From: Serpula lacrymans var. lacrymans S7.9
Lineage: Eukaryota; Basidiomycota; Agaricomycetes; Boletales; Serpulaceae
Direction of reading: 5' to 3'
DNA: 64,000 nt
Assembly: GCF_000218685.1 (NCBI RefSeq)
Contig: NW_006763295.1
Location: forward strand, 2,058,882-2,122,881
Shown here piece after piece: positions 47,314-59,274 of the stretch. A program made the translations under genes and the position numbers. The notes under the pieces are model-generated. The model was given only the letters and a program-made list of their open reading frames with translations, had not been told where the DNA came from and did not search any database. Numbering within the stretch: position 1 is the stretch's first letter; each line of letters opens with the position of its first letter.

Positions 47314-48634
47314 ATGGCCGTCTATCAAGCAACTGCATCTGCTCCAGTCAATATCGCCTGTATCAAGTGAGACATCAGGCATCAGCTTGTCTTGCATATC
47401 TTGATCTTTGATATAGGTATTGGGGAAAACGAGACACGAAGCTGATTCTCCCAACGAATTCATCGCTGTCTGTTACACTAGATCAAGATCATCTGCGCTC
47501 TACCACGACTTCTCGGGCCGACCCATCGTTCACCAAGGATAGACTCTGGCTCAATGGTACAGAGGATGAAATCAAAGCCGGTGGGCGTTTAGCCACCTGC
47601 ATCTCAGAGATGAAACGCATGCGAAAGGAATATGAAGACCAGAACCCGAATGAGCCCAAGGTATGTCTTGAATACAGATTTATGCATATCCTTCTAGCTA
47701 ACAGCGATAATGACAGCTATCGGATTTTTATGTCCACATTTGTTCACGCAATAACTTCCCCACCGCGGCAGGTCTTGCCTCTTCCGCTTCTGGATTCGCT
47801 GCTCTTGTTTCATCACTTGCTGCTCTCTACAAACTTCCTGCCTCTCCCTCCAAACTCTCTCTGATCGCCCGGCAAGGATCTGGCTCAGCGTGTCGTTCCT
47901 TGTTCGGCGGATTTGTCGCCTGGGAGCAGGGAACTTCCCCTGATGGATCGGATTCTTTCGCAGTTGAAGTCGCACCTCGTGAACACTGGCCCGATATCCA
48001 CGCCCTCATTTGTGTTGTCTCCGACGACAAGAAAGGCACATCATCCACCTCTGGGATGCAGCGTACCGTCGAGACATCTGCCCTCCTTCAGCACCGTATC
48101 AAACACGTCGTCCCGGAGCGTATGCGCGCAATCTCCGAAGCCATCAAGGCTCGCGACTTTGACGCATTCGCTCGCATTACAATGCAAGACTCGAACCAGT
48201 TCCACGCTGTCGCACTCGATACTGAGCCTCCAATCTTCTACATGAATGACGTCAGCCGTGCAATTATTGCACTCGTCGTTGAGTACAATCGTGTATCCGT
48301 CGAGGCAGGTGGCAAGCTCAAAGCCGCTTACACCTATGACGCCGGTCCCAATGCAGTCATCTATGCACCGAAGGAGAATTTGCGCGAGATCGTAGAAATG
48401 ATTGTTAAATACTTCCCACAAGCGGATCCATTCAAGGATCCATTCGGTCTATTCGGCGCTGCAGGCGTGACAGAAGGAGGGGTGATACCTGGGTTCAACA
48501 CGGCTGTGGCCAAGCAGTTTGAAGTAGGAGCTGTCAAAAACCTGATCCATACCCGTGTCGGAGATGGTCCTAGAGTGCTGGGCGCGGAAGAGGCGTTGTT
48601 GGGTGCAGAAGGGTTCCCGAAATCTATTTCATGA
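47314..48634 (+). CDS. MVD1: Diphosphomevalonate decarboxylase
   Basis: Catalyses the ATP-dependent decarboxylation of mevalonate 5-diphosphate to isopentenyl diphosphate, the last step of the mevalonate route to sterols. Exon 1 gives MAVYQATASAPVNIACIK; a 53-nt intron splits the codon before YWGKRDTKLILPTNSSLSVT, the family signature. Exon 2 ends NPNEPK; after an intron come FYVHICSRNNFPTAAGLASS-ASGFAAL (the GHMP-kinase glycine-rich loop) and QGSGSACRSLFGGFVAWEQG (second signature Ser). The catalytic region AYTYDAGPNAVIYAPKENL retains the conserved Asp-Ala-Gly-Pro-Asn. About 400 residues, as in yeast and human enzymes. Three exons, no damage, with TGA at 48632-48634. Confidence 0.95.
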
Positions 48635-48845
48635 TCTCGCTATGGTACATGCATAGTAACTTTGTTGGTGTTGTGCTTATCTGGGTCTCTTGCTTTTATA
48701 CATTTGATAAATAAAAACTAATGTTAGTGCCTGCTGAACAGACAAACAACCTTGTATGCGCCAGCTCAGCGAGAAACCTGTATGCTGAGATTGCTGTATA
48801 GACTGTCGCTGAGTTTCAAACTGAAGCTAAGTAGACTTCGCCGCA

Positions 48846-50458
48846 ATGGACCTCAGCTCATTTCTTGAAGTCCATCCTGAAATCGACAGCATCATCGAGC
48901 ATTGCCGGGACGTTTGGGTGTTACTGCTGACAAGCTTTACAGTTATCATTCGTATTTATTTGACATCCAAGACGATCGCAAGTCTGCACAACATCATGGT
49001 AAGGTTCTTTAGGGGAGTATTGATGAACGCTAGCAAACCTCACTCTCCCTCCAGGAGAAGGAAACACAGCAGACAGAACTTATTGAGAAGGAGGACGTGT
49101 GTGTTCACAGCACACCAAAAACACTGGGAACTGTTATAAGCTTACCTCCAGAGCTGTGGCTAGAGATATTCCACCATGCGACTTTCCGTCCTCATTCTAG
49201 AGATATCACACCATCAGACCCATTCCAGCCCCAGCCCCTCCCGCACAATGCAATGAGCTTAAACACAGTGGCGGCGTCCATGCAGACGAAGAGCACCATT
49301 GTACAAGTGTGTCGCTTATGGAGAGCCATTGCCACCGAGCTACTCTACGAGCACATCACCGTCTATAGCCCTTGGCGAGCCCGCAAAATCCTTACTGCCA
49401 TGGCGCTGAGTCGTTGCTCGGACCCCATCCCAGACGCGAGTGGCGAGGCTCGCAAAAGTTTCAATCTACTATTCGTCCCCGGCTCACACGGACAGTGGGC
49501 ACGTCGTATCGATATATGCGCGCATACTCGATTTACGACTCGGAGTTACATTCGTTACATCATGGATATCTTCCATATCCTGCGCCACTGTCCACAATTA
49601 CGCGCACTGAGCATGTCCTTTCGCTTTGGCGTTCCGGAAGAATTTCAGACCGCCGTCTCACAGTTGTACGGGCAGTCGCTCATAGGGCTTGCCTGGGATG
49701 GGCTAACTATACAAAATCCCTGTAGCAGCCACGCTTTCGTGCAATCTTTTCAAGCACTGCGTGTGCTTGACATTCGCTCTATCTCGACGCTTATGCTGGA
49801 TGATAATCACATTACTCACGTGTTACCTTGCGTACGTGAGCTCCTCGTGTCGAGCGAAATATCAAGCCTCGAGTTCGCTGGAGCTCTTGAGCTCCCTGCG
49901 CTCCGTCGTGTGGTGTTCACGCGGAGGGAGAAACTCCGCGAGGACTCGTACATTCATGCGCTAGAATCATTCTTACGCTTGCATGGGTCTCGTATCGTTG
50001 ATCTCGAGGTCGACTTGCCGCCATGCCATTACAATCTCCCTATTTTTCGTGTATCTCATTTCCTCAGGCCAGAGGGATGTCCTAACCTTGAACAGCTTGT
50101 ATTTCATTCCATCGAGCCTGCAGTGGTAGACATTCCAACACCACATCAGGCGCTCCGCCGCATTGGCCTGCGAGGCGTCAAGATTGAGCGGCTTTATGAT
50201 AGTGCAGATTCGAATTTGTATGGCGTAAAAGCACACATGAAGTCATTCAACCATACTCTTTTCCCCCGCCTCGAAATCGTCCGCACCGTTGGATTCCTAG
50301 TTGCTAGCTCTGTGGACGAGCTTGCAATTGACGTGTTTATTGCATGGACAGAGTATTTTGAAAAAGAAGGGATTGACCTTCAAGATGGCGAAGGAGTGGT
50401 GTGGCTATATGCAGAACCAGACCCCTATAGTAAGGGTCCTCGCTATATGCGTGAATAG
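48846..50458 (+). CDS. F-box protein with leading hydrophobic segment
   Basis: Exon 1 (48846-48998) gives MDLSSFLEVHPEIDSIIEHC and a hydrophobic run, VWVLLLTSFTVIIRIYL. Exon 2 starts at 49055 with EKETQQTELIEKEDV and then the F-box ISLPPELWLEIFHHATF ... STIVQVCRLWRAIATELLYE (LP-x-E-LW-x-EIF, CRxW), which in general docks substrates on SKP1-CUL1 ligases. The rest (about 380 residues) has leucine-rich repeat-like spacing (LRHCPQLRALSMSFRFG, LRVLDIRSISTLMLDDNHI) typical of the expanded Agaricomycete F-box group. One intron, intact, about 500 residues in total. The hydrophobic N-terminus is unusual for an F-box protein and might tether it to a membrane. Substrate unknown. Confidence 0.8.
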
Positions 50459-50646
50459 CATCACAATGATTGTCTTTCAAATCTCAGGTGCACGGTTGAA
50501 TGCTTTTCATATTGTTGGTGATGAATATAATATACAATGTCTATGACACGATTTAACTCGAATGCGGTGATAGTTATGTAGAACAGGTAATGGGGGAGTT
50601 AGTAAGAGGCAAAACCGGACTCGGTGGCACATCAGACCAGGATGAG

Positions 50647-51838
50647 TTACCACTCGAATTCGCTACAAATATGTCAGCATATACGTGATGCTGGTGTTAA
50701 TATAAAATACATACCCTGTGCACTTAGCGAACAAGTAATCTTTGCCATTTATATGGATCATCCCGTCCTTCAAGATGCACTTCCATTTATTTTTTACTCG
50801 TGCAACCTAAGTTTTATTAATCAAGAATCCATGCGATCCATCAACGGAGAAACAAACCTTATCGTAGGTGCAGAAAACAATATCACTTTCACCCACTCCA
50901 GCTTCATCCGCTTCCTCTTCGCCTTCGGTATCGGAGTCATCAAGGTCACTATTAATGGCTTCAGAATCGTCCGGTTGCGTTGATTTGGAAGATTGAGGTG
51001 GTTGAGGAAGCGACGGATGAGAAGCCCGAGGTGCATACGACTGACTTGGGGGAGGGGAAGGAGATTCGGATTCTGAGGATGATGCTCCGTCGACCTGTGG
51101 TATTCGTTGTGCTGGTGACTGCGCTTGTGTCTGAGCAGGCTGCTGAGCTTGTGCAGCAGGAGCACTTGCAGGAGTAGACGCAGGAGGGAGGTAAGTCCGA
51201 GTCAAAGGCGGTCCTGGTGGTCGGCCTCCAGGGGGACCAGGCGGAAAGGACAAAACGCTGGTTTGCCCACCAGTGTAAGGCGGCTTGAGCCCGTTTATTT
51301 GAGGACCAGGAAGCGGTGGTAAAGCATACGAAGGCATTCCAGCAGGTCCCGCGAGAACGTAACGGGTATCGACAGGTTCCGACTTTATATGAGGTTGCTG
51401 AGGAGGAGGCACCATTGCTTGTTGGGGAGCATAAGGGTTGTGAGGAGGTGGATAGTGAGGGTGTTGCTGCATCATATGCATGGGATGCGGCGGATACCCG
51501 TGATGCTGCTGCACAGGTGGCGGTGGTGGTGGTGGCTCGAATTCCGCTACATGGGAGGCAATGACTTTGCTCTCCCATTTCTAAAAGGCGGCACCAGAAC
51601 AGCATAAAAGTATTGACGACTATAATTTGAGAAATAGTGGAAAATCAATGTACTTACGTGCTGTAATTCGGCGAGGACATCTTCACCAACGCCATATTCA
51701 TCGAATTCGGGCTTAATGGCAGCAATAACTTCGTCTATAACGGCGCGGTAAATTGTGGGCTCAAGAATATCTTCGTTACTCAAGTGGGCTACTACAGACA
51801 CAGTCGGGTGAGCAGCTCACCACAATCTTATTCGACAT
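50647..51838 (-). CDS. TOA1: Transcription initiation factor TFIIA large (alpha/beta) subunit
   Basis: Exon 1 is only six codons (MSNKIV, ATG at 51838). Exon 2 continues PTIYRAVIDEVIAAIKPEFD and EYGVGEDVLAELQH, the conserved four-helix-bundle half. Exon 3 (KWESKVIASHVAEFEPPPPP onward) carries the variable Pro/Gln/His-rich linker and an acidic region (SDLDDSDTEGEEEADEAG) followed by IVFCTYDKV. The last exons give RVKNKWKCILKDGMIHINGK, DYLFAKCTG and EFEW-stop, the beta-barrel half that contacts TBP and DNA. All hallmark segments are present and the length (about 310 residues) fits fungal Toa1. It stabilises TBP on promoters in the nucleus. The exon 1-2 intron ends TTCTTGAG|CCC. Confidence 0.92.
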
Positions 51839-52505
51839 CGCGTCAGTGCGCCGGGGACGTTTCGCGCAGCGAGCGCACGGTAATCCAACGTGGGAGGAAT
51901 AGAGAAGCAAGGGTTTTATACTAAGTTAACTAACGGGAAAGGCTTACGATTTCGAACTCAGCTCTGCTCTCAGTCCACATTCCCACGCACAGACCACGTC
52001 TCTGTGGCTGTCGTCTACAGTGAAGCTTCTGAAAGGATAAGTGGAGCTTTCATTATATCCCAGTCACAGCTCTGTGTCTGCAATGTGGAACCTTGCATGC
52101 ACTTAATTTCAAGATGAAAACGTATGTCTTCTTTTAATTTAAGCAACAGCGCTTAACCTGAGCTCCACTGTACAGCATAGCATGCTCAGCATATTTCACC
52201 TTGTTCAGATGAACACGGCCCTCTACACGTTGTCAGACCAACATCGGACGAAAAGCCCATCTGTTCTTTTCTTTCCTTCGCATATCACAATGACTCCAAT
52301 GACGTTGATGGGTATGCAACAAACCATAAAGCCTACGGATTCACCCTCTGAACGATCGTTATACCCTGTACCTCTTACATTGTCTGTCTGACTCTACCTC
52401 AAGAAATTCACTGTCACTGCTAGGTCCAGACCTTGCGAATAACGTTCGTAATCAGTGGGCTCTCACCGCAAAACATGTCATTGACTTTATCGTAGCTGAT
52501 AGATC
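51839..52505. other. Intergenic region between TOA1 and the next gene
   Basis: Contains the TOA1 promoter. No coding exon is supported. The pyrimidine-rich run TTCTTTTCTTTCCTTCG (about 52263-52279) could belong to a promoter on the plus strand. Confidence 0.4.
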
Positions 52506-53001
52506 ATGCAGTTATTCAACTCGCATCACGATTCTGATACCCATACTGCCAACGGTCCACCTCCACAGCGTATATCCAGTATTTTCCGTGGCCGTTCGAG
52601 ATCTCCTCCGCGTGATGGACTTGACATTACCGGCACGAATGGCTACAATTCCTATACCAACTTTTTTCGACGTCCCTCCCCTACCAGGAGTTCAGGTACA
52701 TCGACCGTTGACAGTCGAATTGATAAGGAACCAACTATCATGGCTGCGCGCAAAAAGGTTGCAGATGCAGAAAGCGCAGAGAAGGCAGCTGATAGGGCTC
52801 TGCTAGAGGCCAGGACTGCAGCCAAGGCCGCAAAAGAGCATGTGAAGCTGTTGGAGCGTGAAGTCTTAGAGGAGTAAGTCATATGTTTGCGTTGATGCTA
52901 TATATGCTGATCAGTGATGTAGTGCAAGGCGTGCAAAGGCAAAACAAGCAGAAGCGAAAAATGTGAGCAAGAGCGCCCGTAGTCTTGGAAGACACGGGTG
53001 A
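52506..53001 (+). CDS. Small Arg/Ser- and Ala/Lys-rich coiled-coil protein
   Basis: ATG at 52506 opens MQLFNSHHDSDTHTANGPPP and an Arg/Ser/Pro-rich segment (SIFRGRSRSPPRDG). The second half is a continuous charged helix with Ala heptads, KKVADAESAEKAADRALLEA and RTAAKAAKEHVKLLEREVLE, continued after one intron by ARRAKAKQAEAKNVSKSARS-LGRHG and TGA at 52999-53001. About 150 residues. I do not recognise a named family, although small proteins of this build are common in Agaricomycetes. Probably a coiled-coil adaptor; function unknown. Confidence 0.6.
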
Positions 53002-53208
53002 TTATCCCAGGTCTGCCAGTGATGTCCAGCCCTTTTTTTCGCTGCGGTACACTATACCCTGTGGTACGTTAACCCGTTTGTCAACGATCATTGTATATCT
53101 ACGTTGTAACTATAGCCTGAGCTTACTGCTGAGAATCAGTGATAGTGTGTCAGTCGTTGTCTTTACTGTAGTTCAATAAAACATAGTTTACGTTTGACAT
53201 CGAAAGTG

Positions 53209-55777
53209 ATGTTGTTGGCGCTAATGCTGACCTTCTCTTACCGTGATTCTTATTCCTGGATGATGTCCTCTATTATAGATCTAGACACGCATGTCAGAGA
53301 TAGGTCAACAACACAACTTGAACCACTGCCAGGCTTGGATTCTATAAACCATCCAGCGAGTATCCGTGATCTCAGTGAACGTGCACTAGCGGAACTGAAT
53401 CATCACTGGGACCCATCCAAACTGCTCAAGGAGTGCATAAGAAGCGCCGAGCTTCTACAAAAAAACAGGCCAGATATATACTGATGACGGATGCTTCGAA
53501 TCAGCGTTTGTGGAATATTCGGAAGCAGCGACCATTGTCCTGGAAAGGATCCTTTCGCACAAGGATTATTACACTCTGTTGGCAGAGCAGCAACGTAACC
53601 TTATCGTTGTATGTGATCACCTTTTTCGTGTGTTTGAAATCTCGGGAAGGGGAAGCGTGAAGCGTGAGTTTTGATAATATCATCGCATTGAATTAATCCG
53701 CTGACTTGGTTTCGTAGCATTTGTCAATGTGTAGCTAACGTGTCGTTCCTTTCTATTTGTAGAATGGGTTAGACATACTCGATACTCTGGAGAGCCAAAT
53801 CAAGCCCACATTGATTAATCGCTACGAGCGGCAATGGGAAAAGGCAACGGAATATGACCTACTCTATCACGGTAGCTTCTCAAAGTTGCAAGTGCAAGAA
53901 AAATCAATCTGTATACGTCTTTTGGATGGCCTTCGAATATACAAGGTGAGCATACATTCTACCTGTAAAACGCCATCGAGGTACCAGACATTGGTGTTGC
54001 AGACACTTGCAGTTTCTGTATTTGTGCACTTGAATTTTTGCTCAGAAGACCCTGGGTAAGCAACCCGAAACCTTGTAACAGCAGCTGATGTATATTTATT
54101 AGTAGTAAAATGTCTTCTTTCAAACAAAATATGCGAGTTTGGAGAACATGGAACAGTATAACTATCTTAGCAAGGCACCTGGAACTGAAAAACCAGCTTC
54201 AAGGCCTACTTCGGGAGGTGAGTAGATCAGTGGTCTGCGTATTCTCTACCGATATTTAGCTGGTATTTAGCCCGCAGCATTACTTCATTCATGTGGCGTA
54301 GATGATGTCTTGGATGGGACTCTCTTGCATGCGATTGACATCACCGACATCAGCACTACAATGGCTAGGGCACTGGAAGACAGCAAACAGAATGGTTACT
54401 ATTCAAGACGCTCAGACGAAGCGAGGTCGTTACTTAATCTCTTACAAGCGGTGAGTTTAGGTTCACATACTTTCCTAGAACAAAATTAGCTGAAGAAGTA
54501 CTGTAAGTTGTTGGACTATGCACAGCTTAGTCCTGGCGTAAGGCGTCGTTTTACTGCTGCGCTCATCAAATTATCAACTAAGTCAGGATGTTACCCGGAC
54601 TGTTTAGTTCTGGAGGATATCAAGAAGCTTAGTGAAGATCCTATTGCCGCAGGCTCGTCTGGTGAAGTCTGGAAAGGCTCGTTCCGAGGTCAAGTAATTG
54701 CGATGAAAATTCTGAAAGTATATGAACGATTTGATTTGGACGAATTCTTGAAGGTGATTCCGACATTCTCCTTTGTGCCACATCCAAGGTTAACGGGCAG
54801 CGAACAACTAGCGCTGTTCAAATGAGATCACTATATGGCGTCAGTTGTCTCATCCTAACTTGATACCTTTCTATGGGGTGTATCATCTGAATGCCAATAA
54901 AAATCGTATTTGTCTCATCTCTCCGTGGATGGAACATGGAAGCATAACGCGATTCTTGAAGCAGTATCCCAACAGCAGTCGAACATCTCTGGTAAGAAGC
55001 TTCAGCATGGTACGAGACCAGTCACGATAACTGTTTCGTGACATAGATGTTGGATATAGCCCGGGGACTTGAGTATCTGCACCGCAGACAACCTGGCATT
55101 GTGCATGGTGATCTGAAAGGAGTAAGTTTGAAGTACCCCTCTAGCCGAATTCATTTAACCATTGCTCCAGGAAAATATATTAATCACCCCATCTCTGCAT
55201 GCCTGTCTAACTGACTTCGGTGTGGCTAGCGCGAGAGGTACACACCTTCTCGGACTTACGACCGCACCGAGTATGCGGGGCGGCGGGACACTGAGATGGC
55301 AGGCTCCGGAATTACTCAGTTTTGAGACTGAAGATGTTCGAAATAGCTTCTCCAGCGATGTCTATGCGTTTGGCTGTGTAGGATATGAGGTGGGTTTATC
55401 CAATGGCTGAGCATTTAATTGTTTCACATCTGGCTTTCCATTTCGTTCGGGTCTACTCCGGTGAAATCCCCTTCCACGAGATGAGATCGGAATATCAAGT
55501 TATCCAAGCCGTTACCAAAGGTGTCCGGCCTGCTCGACCGTTACCTGCTATATGCGATGCTCGTCATTTAGACGATGATATGTGGAGAGTCATTGGACAT
55601 TGCTGGGTCAGCGATCCTCATACCCGTCCCACAGTTTCTCAGATTGTTGCAGCTCTCTGTCAGAGGCTCAGACTCGGCATAGACTCCAAACTTCCCACCG
55701 ATAATTGGGACTACTCGTTCATGTCCAAAGTCTCTCGAACAGCAGAGCATCCTTTCTCTTGTTCATTTCTTCAATAG
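53209..55777 (+). CDS. TKL-type protein kinase with a USP8-dimerisation-like N-terminus, one apparent frameshift
   Basis: The N-terminal third resembles the USP8/AMSH dimerisation (MIT-like) domain: SIRDLSERALAELNHHWDPS, then in another frame FESAFVEYSEAATIVLERIL and HKDYYTLLAEQQRNLI, then NGLDILDTLESQIKPTLINR-YERQWEKA. The frames meet at an A7 tract (53459-53465); six A residues would be in frame, so this is a frameshift or a base-call error. Later exons give ALEDSKQNGYYSRRSDEARS and the kinase: glycine loop AAGSSGEVWKGSFRGQVIAM with the VAMK-like Lys, HPNLIPFYGVYH, catalytic HGDLKGENIL (Gly replaces Arg of HRD, common in TKL kinases), DFGVASARG, APELLSF and the Asp of SDVYAFGC. All catalytic residues are present. 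About eleven exons. The two halves could be separate genes. Confidence 0.65.
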
Positions 55778-55852
55778 GGATTGAAGTAACATTACTAATA
55801 TATTTTTATTTACTTTCAACTCGACAATCTACAACCTTGCTTGTAGGTGTAA

Positions 55853-56589
55853 TTATGCATGTACTTTGGTGTGATATAAATTGTGGAAAAATGAGAATAC
55901 TTGGATGGCGAAAAACAGCGGAACGCGAGGGTCATTCAAGGACTGCGGGGAGAGCTTCCTCGCGGTGTCATCTGAATCATCATCAGCTGAACCAGGCTCA
56001 TCCACACTACTTCGCTGGCCCAACTCACAGTCGTACGGCATACGCACAGGTGGGAGATCGTCCAGGGAGGCACCACCACCATCCGTCGGAGTGGTCTTAC
56101 CTCGTGCAAGTGCATAAAGCTCGACCTATCTGACTTCCCCTGAGACGGCATCAAAATCAATCGCGTTTCTCTCCTGTAAGGACTCATAAATACCGATATC
56201 CACTTTCTCCATGTCCAGCTCACGCACGTTGAGGTTATCCTTCAGCACTCCAAGTCGGTATCAACGATGGATAGTGACTTCTCATTGTCCTCCTGAAGTT
56301 GAGTTAGAAAAATGACTGCTCTCTCTTTCTCCTCAATTTTCCAGGATGTAGCAGGTGTAGTTAGAATGTCGTGACGTATTCTTTCACGGCTAGCATACGC
56401 ATACCTGAGTGAAGTGGCTTTTTTGAAGGCGCTATCAGACGAAGTTTCGAGTCCTCGTTTAAGAAATCCTTTAGTATGTAAGGAAACCTTCACATCTTGC
56501 GCAACCAACCATATTACCTTCATGTCCGCCTCACCGAGGGGGTGGTGACGAATAAGAAACGCGCTCCAGTATCCTGACTGTAATCTCAT
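55853..56589 (-). CDS. Unknown helical protein, model contains a frame break
   Basis: ATG at 56589 begins MRLQSGYWSAFLIRHHPLGE. Introns leave GFLKRGLETSSDSAFKKATS and later EEKERAVIFLTQLQEDNEKS-LSIVDTD. The next coherent frame, VLKDNLNVRELDMEKVDIGI-YESLQERNAIDFDAVSG, is offset by one base just after VDTD, without an obvious intron, so there is either a frameshift or a junction I have missed. The tail is acidic (SSVDEPGSADDDSDDTARKL). Helical and charged throughout; no family recognised. Convergent with the kinase gene upstream. Confidence 0.4.
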
Positions 56590-56938
56590 CTAAAGTGCAG
56601 CATGGCTCTTCTTCTTGAGATGGATGTACACGTACACGATGTGCGGGTGAGGCTTTTGACCTGGATAACTGGATCTTGTTGTGGGCTTGCTCAGGGGGTG
56701 ATAAGCTGGTGGCGCCAGATGGCTGATTGGATTTCGCAGTGTCGTTGAAGTGGGTTGCACTTCAGAGAAGTCTGGAGAGCGGGGCTTGTGATACAGGTGG
56801 TGAGCTCGAAGACATTGTCGACTGTAGCACAATGGGCAACTCCGTCATGCAACCAAAAACTGATTGTAAGCGAGCCGAAACGCGCCACTTGAGACAACAA
56901 AACCAAATATCCTCCTCGTCAATAACCACTTCAGAGCC
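56590..56938. other. Divergent promoter space
   Basis: Between the minus gene starting at 56589 and the plus gene starting at 56939. No coding exon is supported. Confidence 0.4.
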
Positions 56939-58167
56939 ATGCGAGGAGTATTTGGATGTCTGCTGCTGGCTGGACTGTCCCAAGCAGCCAAAGTATACCT
57001 TAGTCCTTCTGTCTCTTTGCCTTCGCGTTTATCCCCAAAGCATGCAAGTCTGGTGCTTTCACACCATCTCGGCCTCGAGCAATTTGAATCACTAGGGGAC
57101 AACACAGCGGAATTTGGCGGGCTGTTCAATGAGCGAGCTTTTGTGGGAGAAGGTGAAAGAGATGCCGTATTTTTAGTCGTAGACGAGACATATGCAAACG
57201 GTAGGACCGTCATGTGTTTTCTCTTGGGACCGTCAGAGCTGATTTCATACTATTCATTTTGTTTAGACATCCTCCCATCTTCAATGGAGCCTTCATTCTC
57301 TCTTTTGAACACACCATCTCTTTCTTCTCTTTCTTCCCTAGTTTCCACGTATCTTCATCGTGCAAGCCATGTATTCTCTTACATCTATTCCGACCTTTCG
57401 GTTCCGTCTCAAGGCGTTCCCCGCGTTCTCGACATTTTCTCGACACCTTCACCGGCTAACGAAGCTTTTCTCGCAGAGGTTTCTGTACTCACGGATTTCA
57501 TGGATACAGAGCTCCACGAGGGCGGATACTCCGCTGAGAAATTTGCAGCCTTGGAGCTGTCAAGTCTTGCGCAGCTCGCAGTCACGTACGGTCGTTCAAG
57601 CGAACAATACCAGGTCGCCACTCAGACAATCAAGGCTTTCATTGATGCGTGCATTGCAAGAAAAGCTAATGTTGCCGTATTAACATCCGACGCCTTCACC
57701 CTTCAGAAACGTCAACAGCCTCCAGGGCAGTCTCCGCTTCCGCCATCTGGCGTACCCCAACCTCCTCCGCGTGGTATACCGTCTTGCTTCAACACAGCAG
57801 AGGCTTGTACAAATGCGACTGATTTTTGCTCTGGGCACGGACAATGTTCGAGTACATCAAAGCGGGGCCAGGAGTGCTTCGTCTGCACATGTAGCGCCAC
57901 GAGCAGTGCGCAAGGGAAAACACAATATTGGGCCGGTGAGGCTTGCGAGCGGAAAGATGTCAGTGGGTAGGTGTTATTTCATAGGCCCATTTGTTCAAGC
58001 ATGATATCTAACTTAATAATTCTCGCAGTCCCTTCGTTCTGATAAGCGGCGTCGTTATAACATTAATTGTTATAATCGGTGGCTCTATCTCATTACTTTA
58101 CGGTATTGGCGATGTGGAGCTTCCTAATATTCTCACTGGAGGTGTTGCAGGTGGGAGGAAGGAATAG
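56939..58167 (+). CDS. Vps3844/DUF3844-type single-pass ER-endosomal membrane protein
   Basis: ATG at 56939 opens a signal peptide, MRGVFGCLLLAGLSQAAKVY. The luminal part (about 300 residues) includes LSPKHASLVLSHHLGLEQFE. The juxtamembrane Cys-rich module reads CFNTAEACTNATDFCSGHGQ and CFVCTC ... YWAGEACERKDVSG, then the helix FVLISGVVITLIVIIGGSIS and YGIGDVELPNILTGGVAGG. This Cys module plus helix is the C-terminal DUF3844/Vps3844 domain, reported as a vacuolar-sorting-related family in fungi. Introns at about 57201 and 57969 are canonical and split codons cleanly. About 390 residues, intact. A role in ER or vacuolar trafficking is from the family, not from this sequence. Confidence 0.82.
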
Positions 58168-59274
58168 TGCAAAGAATGATCACTGTAGATCATGGATATG
58201 TGTTATACTCGATTCAATTAATTATGAACTGAGACTGTTTCAAGGACTGATTTAGGCCGTGTTCGTATACCCTTTCAGAAACAGCAAGTTACCTCGAGGT
58301 TATTGTTTCTGTCCAACTTGAATGGCACAGTATATCATATGATTGGCGTTTTGGCCTCGTGAAGCATGTCGCATTGGAATATGTCTTGTCTGGTTGCGCT
58401 ATCACACCACTCTCAATGTTCAGACTAACTATGGAAGCTGGAATTCAGACCACCCACGTACTCACTAGTAGCAGCCAAGCAGCATGAAAGAGTTTACCAG
58501 CTAATCGAGCATGTCTCTCAGCCCTCGCAGCATATAGTCCTGGTAGGATGTGCGCAGTACCCCTTCAATGATGGTCCGAGTGTTGATGCATTGCCCGTGA
58601 TAATATAGACTGATCTTATTCTTCATCATGATATTCCCAAGGTCGTTCCTTGGATCACCCCCTGGATATTCCATCACTGAGGAAGTAGTACGGCAGTGAC
58701 GATGATAATGATCACAGCGGCCATCAGGCTGCCTTGACCGATGGCTTTGAAACGGTGAGAACGATAGTCTTCTATAAATCTACCACATACTTGAGCACAA
58801 GCACTCGGAATTGCCACGGATACCAACAGTGTCGGAGACAGGCATCGTCCACTGGCACCATTGAACAAAAACCTCGTATCCATTAGTTAGTGAATAATGT
58901 ACTGTGATCAACACGGAATACCGTAGCTCATGTCTAGTCGTAGAGGGGCTGAACTTCTTAGAGTTGCGAGGGAACGTGTCAGATAAGATACTGTCTTGTC
59001 CTAACTATTCCAGGTGCAAATTGAATCGTAAATATACAGTTTCCCGTGTTGTGTACACAGGTATAATAAATGCTAATATGAAAAGTTCAGTACTACCTAC
59101 AGCCATAAAAGAAAGTCGGGAAAAGAAATTACAAGTCTGCTTCATCAAGAAGTTGAAACTATGACCTTAACTTGTGGCTTGACGATAGTTAGGTGGAGGT
59201 AATTCGCCATCTGCCAAACCATCATTCGTCCTACCGTCTTGCGGAGCCTGGCCATGTCGCAGTACTGTCAGTTT
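58168..59274. other. Intergenic region with one small ORF
   Basis: Apart from the small minus-strand ORF at 58674-58883 nothing coding is seen. From about 59100 the sequence resembles the 3' flanks of the other membrane-protein copies (AGTCTGCTTCATCAAGAAGT and CTTGACGATAGTTAGGTGGA). Confidence 0.4.
58674..58883 (-). CDS. Small ORF with a membrane segment, possible remnant
   Basis: 69 codons with an ATG: MDTRFLFNGASGRCLSPTLL ... CGRFIEDYRSHRFKAIGQGS and the hydrophobic helix LMAAVIIIIVTAVLLPQ, then TGA. The pattern of a short basic stretch followed by a helix looks like the end of a larger membrane protein. It may be a fragment or one exon of a gene whose other exons I cannot find. No family recognised. 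Confidence 0.25.
   Translation of the reverse strand: MDTRFLFNGASGRCLSPTLLVSVAIPSACAQVCGRFIEDYRSHRFKAIGQGSLMAAVIIIIVTAVLLPQ

Noticed and set aside
50821..51607. Alternative Ser/Thr-rich and Arg-rich frames overlapping TOA1
   Set aside because: Shadows of the Pro/Gln-rich TFIIA linker; only one frame links the conserved N- and C-terminal halves.
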